DNA of 61,743 nt. Source: Cytophagales bacterium. Lineage in GTDB: Bacteria > Bacteroidota > Bacteroidia > Cytophagales > Cyclobacteriaceae. This document shows, piece after piece, positions 56,997 to 61,743 of the stretch. How positions within the stretch are numbered: the first letter of the stretch is position 1; each line of letters starts with the position of its first letter. The stretch lies in contig JADBYK010000005.1 in NCBI GenBank assembly GCA_020403045.1, positions 1-61,743 of the forward strand, given 5' to 3'. The translations under genes and the position numbers were made by a program. The notes under the pieces were generated by a model, which worked only from the letters and a program-made list of their open reading frames with translations, was not told where the DNA came from and searched no databases.

Positions 56997-57992
56997 ATGT
57001 CATTTTTTAAAAAAATTTGGCGTATTGCTCCCCACGTGCTCATGTGGGGAGCTCTATCGCTTGTTATTGTATTACAAAACGACCTGAATGATTGGGGGTT
57101 TGAAGATTATTACATGTTTGGCGGCTTTGTTGGAGCTATCGCTGCCGCGTCTTACATCAATCTCTATCTTCTCATACCGCACTATTTGTTCAGGAAGAGA
57201 TATATGCAATTTGTACTGCTCTTTTTTGCGGTTGTTGGTGTAACAGCCGGGATCATCACTCTTTGGGTATCGAAATTCGATCATATTAATTCAGTGTCGC
57301 GTTTTGTAGTATTGATTATCAATGTGATATTTTTTCTTTTGATTACAAGTGGTGGTAGATTATTATTCGAGTATTTGGAAAAGATCGTGAAGTTGAAGGA
57401 AATTGAAAACAAGCAATTGAAGGATGAACTATCGCTACTTAAATCACAAGTACATCCTCATTTCTTGTTTAATACGCTCAATAATTTATACGGCCTCATT
57501 ACAAATAATGAAACACAAAAAGCATCTGAGACTACATTGAAACTCGCTGATTTGATGCGTTACTTGTTGGAAAGCAGTAAAGCAGAAAGGGTGAGTTTAA
57601 AAAAAGAAATTCAGTTCCTAGAAGATTACCTTGGTTTGGAGAAAATTCGTTTGAGTAGCAATGCGGATGTTAAATTTGAAACCGTAGGCGCGAATCGGGA
57701 TGTTTTCGTACATCCATTGTTGTTTGTTCCTTTGGTGGAAAATGCGTTTAAGCACGGATTACTGACAGGTGCAGATGAGTGCTTTGCACATTTTTCACTA
57801 GCTGTCCAGGGCAACGACCTCTTTTTTGAAGCGAGAAACTCCGTTTGCGAAAGTTTGGATACTCATTCCCGAAGCGGAACCGGTTTGGAAAATCTCCGTA
57901 AAAGACTACAACTTATTTACCCCGATACGCATCAATTGCAAACCGAACAAACGAACACGTATTTCAAAGCAACTTTACACCTACAAGTATGA
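56997..57992 (+). CDS. LytS/YehU-type sensor histidine kinase
   Basis: The 331-residue kinase has four N-terminal membrane segments (to about 120) and a His_kinase domain with SQVHPHFLFNTLNNLYGLI (phospho-acceptor His in the PHF core) near 155. The ATPase follows (LFVPLVENAFKHGLL near 245, SGTGLENLRKRLQLIY near 295). It overlaps the response regulator gene by four bases (ATGA), a typical LytS/LytTR pair. The signal is unknown. Confidence 0.93.
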   Translation: MSFFKKIWRIAPHVLMWGALSLVIVLQNDLNDWGFEDYYMFGGFVGAIAAASYINLYLLIPHYLFRKRYMQFVLLFFAVVGVTAGIITLWVSKFDHINSVSRFVVLIINVIFFLLITSGGRLLFEYLEKIVKLKEIENKQLKDELSLLKSQVHPHFLFNTLNNLYGLITNNETQKASETTLKLADLMRYLLESSKAERVSLKKEIQFLEDYLGLEKIRLSSNADVKFETVGANRDVFVHPLLFVPLVENAFKHGLLTGADECFAHFSLAVQGNDLFFEARNSVCESLDTHSRSGTGLENLRKRLQLIYPDTHQLQTEQTNTYFKATLHLQV

Positions 57993-58708
57993 AGTTTCAT
58001 TGCTTAATCGTAGATGATGAGCCCATAGCTCAACAGATTCTTGAAAGGTACGTCTCGCAAATTTACGCGCTTGATTTGGTGGGCACTTGTAATAACGCTT
58101 TTGAGGCGTTAGATATTCTCTGCCAAAAGAAAGTTGACATTCTTTTTCTTGATATTAAAATGCCTTTCCTTTCCGGATTAGAAATGCTGAAGACCCTGCC
58201 AACTCCACCCAAAATAATTTTAACAACAGCGTTTTCAGAGTTCGGTGTGGAGAGCTACGAGTATGGGATCACGGATTATTTGCTGAAACCCATAAGTTTT
58301 GAACGTTTTTTGAAATCTGTAAATAGAATTCTTATGCAGAACCAGAAGGATTTCAAACAGGGTCAGCCTGCTGAAAAGCAGGTTGCTGACCCAACGTTTA
58401 TTTTTTTTAAAGCCGATAAAAAAATCCACAAGTACTATCTGTCAGATATTCTTTACATCGAGGGAAGCGGAAACTACATCAAAATCCATTCACTGAAAGA
58501 GAGCCCTCTGATGGTGTTGGATAAGTTGACGGAGCTACAAGATAAGCTACCTGCGAGGCTATTCATCAGAGTGCACAAATCATTCATCGTAAACATTGGC
58601 CATATCAAAAAAATTGAGGGGAACATGGTGATGATCCAACAACACGCAATTCCGATTTCAGCCACGTTTAAACAGAAACTTGAATCGCTCATCAATGACC
58701 ACAAGTGA
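57989..58708 (+). CDS. LytTR-family response regulator
   Basis: The 239-residue protein has a receiver domain (1-115; phospho-acceptor in FLDIKMPFLSG near residue 55, Lys in YLLKPISFERF) and a LytTR DNA-binding domain (about 140-238; FFKADKKIHKYYLSDILYIEGSGNYIKIH, FIRVHKSFIVNIGHIKKIEG). It is the partner of the preceding kinase. LytTR regulators bind direct repeats in promoters; the adjacent CPBP protease gene is a candidate target. Confidence 0.95.
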   Translation: MKFHCLIVDDEPIAQQILERYVSQIYALDLVGTCNNAFEALDILCQKKVDILFLDIKMPFLSGLEMLKTLPTPPKIILTTAFSEFGVESYEYGITDYLLKPISFERFLKSVNRILMQNQKDFKQGQPAEKQVADPTFIFFKADKKIHKYYLSDILYIEGSGNYIKIHSLKESPLMVLDKLTELQDKLPARLFIRVHKSFIVNIGHIKKIEGNMVMIQQHAIPISATFKQKLESLINDHK

Positions 58709-58857
58709 AATTACCTGTGAGCAATTCACCTTTTTTTTGAAGGCATGTAAAATAGCGATAGTACATTCCTATTGTCTTTGCCATTTGCGATTGGGCTACC
58801 CGAGGAGGGTTACTTCATTGAAACTAAATCTTAATCGAAATATAACAGTCTATTTGC

Positions 58858-59709
58858 ATGAAAGCCGCATTTATTGAAAACTCGCGCCAGGGGCGCAACA
58901 AATGGTATCTAAGTATCGTTCTGCTGATCACTTGCTATCTTTTCATAGGTTTGCTCAACCTCCCACTAAATAAATATGTTATCCCTTTTTTGAGGCAATT
59001 ATTAGGCAGCGCTAATGTTGCTGAAGAACACCTTTACTCGCTCGTAACAGGTATATATTTTTGGTTACTCATACTTTTAATTTTTTTTGTTTTCCCGAAG
59101 ATACATCAACGTTCTTTTTTTAGTCTCATCAATGCAAAGCACTCCAAATTCAGATGGCGCCCCTTCGTACAAGGATTTTTTGTCTGGGGTTTCCTTGCAC
59201 TAGGAGTCAATTTGCTCGGCTACAAAGATGTAATCGGATATAAAAACCTACAGGATTTTACAACAGTTCTTGCAGTAAATATCATTTTCTTTTCTGCGCA
59301 AACGTTTTTAGAGGAATTGATTTTTAGGGGATACCTGATTCAAATAATAGGACGGATAGTGCATAGTAGTATGTTTGTAAATTTTATTGTGTCAATTTTT
59401 TTTGGCGTTTTACACATAGCCTTTGGATTACAGTCGCTTCTTTCATCTTTTCTGTTTTCGCTGGTAGTCAATGCACTTGTTCTAAAAGAAGAAGGGCTGG
59501 AGCGTGCATATGGAATCCATTTTGTGAATAATCTGCTACTGGCTACATTCTTCGCAAATATTTCGGAGCATATTGGTCAGAACTTTTCTACGCACATTAA
59601 CTGGACCGAACTGCTTATTGAAGTAGGTAGTTTGTGCGTGTTGTTGTTTGCCAGTATCTACCTGATCAGTAATAAGTCAATTTCATGGTTTCGAATTCGT
59701 GCAAGGTAA
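58858..59709 (+). CDS. CPBP-family intramembrane protease
   Basis: This 283-residue polytopic membrane protein has the CPBP (Abi) motifs: QTFLEELIFRGYLI (EE..R), FFGVLHIAFGLQS (first His) and GIHFVNNLL (second His). The family includes CAAX-processing and bacteriocin-immunity-related peptidases. The gene is 149 bases after the LytTR gene. The target peptide is not known. Confidence 0.9.
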   Translation: MKAAFIENSRQGRNKWYLSIVLLITCYLFIGLLNLPLNKYVIPFLRQLLGSANVAEEHLYSLVTGIYFWLLILLIFFVFPKIHQRSFFSLINAKHSKFRWRPFVQGFFVWGFLALGVNLLGYKDVIGYKNLQDFTTVLAVNIIFFSAQTFLEELIFRGYLIQIIGRIVHSSMFVNFIVSIFFGVLHIAFGLQSLLSSFLFSLVVNALVLKEEGLERAYGIHFVNNLLLATFFANISEHIGQNFSTHINWTELLIEVGSLCVLLFASIYLISNKSISWFRIRAR

Positions 59710-59752
59710 ACTTCAACGAGTTTTCCTTTTGCATCCATACGCGGGGTTGAGG

Positions 59753-60241
59753 TTAGCCAATTCGCTCTATCTGTGCGCCCAGCTTTTTCAAGCGCCATTC
59801 AATGTTTTGGTAGCCGCGGTCTATCTGTTCAACATTGGAGATTTTACTTTCGCCCGTGGCAGACAAAGCAGCAATGAGGAGTGCCACACCGGCCCGTATA
59901 TCGGGTGATGACATTTTGATCCCACGGAGCGGCTGCTTTCGGTCTAAACCCATGATGCTGGCCCGATGCGGGTCACACAAAATAGTTTGGGCACCCATGT
60001 CAATGAGTTTATCTACAAAGAACAGGCGGCTCTCAAACATTTTTTGGTGTACCAGCACGTTGCCTTTGGCCTGCGTGGCCACCACCAGCACAATGCTGAG
60101 TAGGTCGGGTGTAAATCCGGGCCATGGTGCATCTGCAACGGTAAGGATAGAGCCATCGATGAATGTTTCAATCTCGTAGCGTTCTTGTGCCGGGATGTGA
60201 ATATCATCGCCCCTAAACTCAATTTTAATGCCGAGCCTTTC
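59753..60241 (-). pseudogene. murA: 3' fragment of murA (UDP-GlcNAc enolpyruvyl transferase)
   Basis: The 162-residue segment matches the C-terminal third of MurA: ADAPWPGFTPDL with the catalytic Asp, CDPHRASIMG, and the terminal GYQNIEWRLKKLGAQIERIG. The first 250 or so residues, including the fosfomycin-reactive Cys loop, are missing: the homology ends exactly where RAYT copy 2 begins, and the rest of the gene is not on the far side of the element. A full-length murA must exist elsewhere. The upstream open frame runs in through the RAYT end. Confidence 0.9.
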
Positions 60242-60974
60242 ATTCTTCGCAGAGTCTCCGTTTTCGGGACTCCGCGCAAATATGAACTGTGATGCAAAGC
60301 AAAAAAGATAAACGATGAGCGTAAGAAGAGAGATACCAGCGTACGATGGGCTGTATTTTATCACATTCACCTGCTGCCATTGGCTAAAGTTGTTTGAAAT
60401 CACCAACGGATATGACATCGTGTACAACTGGTTTGACCACCTGAACAGTAAAGGTCACTTTATCAATGGGTACGTGATCATGCCCAACCACGTGCATGCA
60501 CTCATTGCTTTTCGCAACACCCAAGGCCAGTCCATCAATGCTATGATCGGTACAGGAAAACGTTTTATGGCTTATGAAATAGTGAACCGTTTGGAAGAAC
60601 AGGGCAATCAAGAATTGCTCAACCAATTGGCCTCGCTTGTAAATACCACCGATAGGCGCAGGGGCAAACTACATGAAGTATTTGAGCCGTCATTTGATTG
60701 GAAAGAATGTATGGACGATAAATTCACGGAACAAAAGCTAAATTACATCCACGATAATCCATGTCGAGGGGAATGGAACTTGGCTAAGAACCCTGAGGAG
60801 TATATGCATAGCTCGGCCAGGTACTACGCCACGGGCGAGCCGGGCATCTACCAGGTAATGAGCTATGCTTTGCTGGCGGATATTGATTTGACAAAAGCAC
60901 TATGAGCAGTTTAGTGCAGAAAGTTTTTGAGTTGAGAGTGCGCAGAGTCCATAAAACGGAGACTCCGCTAGGAA
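60242..60974 (+). mobile_element. RAYT element, copy 2 (intact transposase)
   Basis: A 733-base unit with the same inverted ends as copy 1 (ATTCTTCGCAGAGTCTCCG, and CGGAGACTCCGCTAGGAA at the right) carries an intact transposase. Its left end cuts murA and its right end provides the 5' part of the pspC frame. The ends fold into GCAGAGTC...GACTCCGC hairpins, as REP-associated tyrosine transposases recognise. Confidence 0.88.
60315..60905 (+). CDS. REP-associated tyrosine transposase (RAYT)
   Basis: The 196-residue Y1-type HUH enzyme has the His pair in NHVHALI (H59/H61) and the catalytic Tyr in LNYIHDNP (Y144), plus the RAYT-specific C-terminal segment NPEEYMHSSARYY. RAYTs are single-domain nucleases that process REP hairpins and are usually vertically kept with them. 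Its stop codon overlaps the ATG of the following frame by four bases (ATGA), so pspC translation may be coupled to the transposase. Confidence 0.93.
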   Translation: MSVRREIPAYDGLYFITFTCCHWLKLFEITNGYDIVYNWFDHLNSKGHFINGYVIMPNHVHALIAFRNTQGQSINAMIGTGKRFMAYEIVNRLEEQGNQELLNQLASLVNTTDRRRGKLHEVFEPSFDWKECMDDKFTEQKLNYIHDNPCRGEWNLAKNPEEYMHSSARYYATGEPGIYQVMSYALLADIDLTKAL

Positions 60975-61132
60975 AAGGCGAAAGAAAAATATTTGGTGTG
61001 TGTAGGGGGTTAGCCAACTACTTTGATACCGATCCTACGTTTGTGACGATACTTTTTGTGGCTGCTTTTTTTGGTTTTGGAATGGGACTACTTGCCTATG
61101 TTGTAATGGCATTGATTATGCCCGACAAATAG
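60902..61132 (+). CDS. Small PspC-domain protein, start captured by RAYT element
   Basis: The conserved part is a single PspC domain (ERKIFGVCRGLANYFDTDPTFVTILF, one membrane hairpin). In stand-alone family members the domain starts close to the initial Met. Here the only start codon is the ATG at 60902, inside the RAYT element, adding about 24 residues encoded by the element end (up to TPLGKG). It may be made as a fusion, or the gene may have lost its true 5' end. The domain itself is intact. Confidence 0.8.
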   Translation: MSSLVQKVFELRVRRVHKTETPLGKGERKIFGVCRGLANYFDTDPTFVTILFVAAFFGFGMGLLAYVVMALIMPDK

Positions 61133-61284
61133 CTTATTTCGACAAGGTACGGGAGGCACAGCTATACTTTAGGAAAGATTGTTGGTCGGAGGCCATCCGT
61201 AACTAGGGATCAGAAAACAAGCTCGAATGGAAAAAACAATGCGGAACTTTTGTAAAAACCCACATACTCAAAAGAGCCAAGAAA

Positions 61285-61743
61285 TCACTTCACCTTCGAT
61301 ACGTAGCTATCGAAACCGCCTGCGGAACTTACTGAACGGCCTGCTTGCCAGAAAACACCCGTGAAGGTTCCGACCGTCACAACTTCCTCATTTCCCCGTT
61401 GGAGGGTGATCGCATAGTTAACATCATCCTGGGTACTGCCTGCAGCCCTTGCCCATTGAACTTCTCCGGTGGTGTTTACTTTACTCACGAACACGTCTCG
61501 TTGTCCTGCAGCTGTAAGGGTTGCGCTTCCCAGTTGCATCGTGGCAGAAAAACCTCCACTGATGAAAATAGCGCCCGCATCGTTGACCTCCAGTTCGCAG
61601 CCTTCTTCTTCGCCCGGCCCGCCAAAACTTTTTGCCCACAGCACAGTACCCTGTGGGTTCAGCTTTAGCAGAAAAATATCTTTACTTCCGGAAAGGCTGG
61701 TGAGGGTAATCGCATCGAAACGCACGGTTCCGGTGAAAACGCC
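61285..61743 (-). CDS. Beta-propeller-repeat (SBBP-like) protein, 5' end beyond window
   Basis: The frame is open to the window edge, giving 152 visible residues of a longer gene. Repeats of the SBBP type are seen: SKDIFLLKLNPQGTVLWAKSFGG and RDVFVSKVNTTGEVQWARAAGS, with GSATLT and AGGFDSYVSKV. Such proteins are secreted, and many Bacteroidetes ones end with a sorting domain, but here the gene ends at SYVSKVK. Function unknown. Confidence 0.8.
   Translation of the reverse strand, partial: GVFTGTVRFDAITLTSLSGSKDIFLLKLNPQGTVLWAKSFGGPGEEEGCELEVNDAGAIFISGGFSATMQLGSATLTAAGQRDVFVSKVNTTGEVQWARAAGSTQDDVNYAITLQRGNEEVVTVGTFTGVFWQAGRSVSSAGGFDSYVSKVK

Noticed and set aside
1-61743. CRISPR array, prophage, rRNA or tRNA genes
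   Set aside because: No regularly spaced repeats, phage structural genes, or recognisable tRNA or rRNA segments were found by reading both strands.

Overview
The window looks like chromosome of a member of the Bacteroidetes (Bacteroidota), most likely a Cytophagales-type relative. The signs are a type III glutamine synthetase, a fused alpha/beta 2-oxoacid dehydrogenase E1, GIN-domain (DUF2807) and PspC/GIN fusion proteins, a small CPTY-type lipoprotein, a PdeM-type phosphoesterase, a PadR-PspC pair, and promoters of the Bacteroidetes form (TTG, 20-base spacer, TAnnTTTG) in front of ald and the E1 gene. The species cannot be named from the sequence alone.

Layout. 1-4.25 kb: glutamine synthetase III, a PAP2 phosphatase and a fatty acid hydroxylase, bracketed by inverted copies of a repeat built from several palindromes. 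4.25-36.1 kb: mostly housekeeping genes of moderate G+C. These include a tight tsaD-thioesterase-smpB-C40-like operon facing a giant TamB-like gene, the RNase P RNA gene, a sigma-54-type response regulator without a DNA-binding domain, a LuxE-like acyl transferase, fused E1, alanine dehydrogenase, AMP nucleosidase, a FadL-like porin, a PadR/PspC module, a beta-CASP RNase-like protein and a NagX-like membrane acetyltransferase. 36.4-46.3 kb: a patchwork in which several genes (acyl-CoA dehydrogenase, a 452-residue unknown protein, a leucine-dehydrogenase-like enzyme) are far richer in G+C than the rest. It is interspersed with long non-coding stretches and a 130-bp MITE-like element with a TTTA target duplication. 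46.7-53.5 kb: a REP-like hairpin cluster, an ECF sigma factor/membrane protein/Spy-like cassette, a MacAB-type exporter, and a YHYH lipoprotein with a membrane neighbour. 53.5-61.7 kb: two near-identical REP-associated tyrosine transposase (RAYT) elements. One has a nonsense mutation. The other is intact and lies between a murA 3' fragment and a PspC gene whose start lies inside the element. Between them lie a MarR regulator, an S41 peptidase, a LytS/LytTR two-component pair and a CPBP protease. The window ends inside a beta-propeller-repeat protein.

The least routine content is the repeat biology: (i) modular inverted palindromic repeats around the glutamine synthetase block; (ii) RAYT elements whose hairpin ends are open outward and now form the 5' context of marR and pspC; (iii) a solo REP cluster sharing those ends; and (iv) a C40 (NlpC/P60-like) protein that has lost its catalytic Cys and the first His. 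No CRISPR array, prophage, tRNA, rRNA or recognised defence island was seen.
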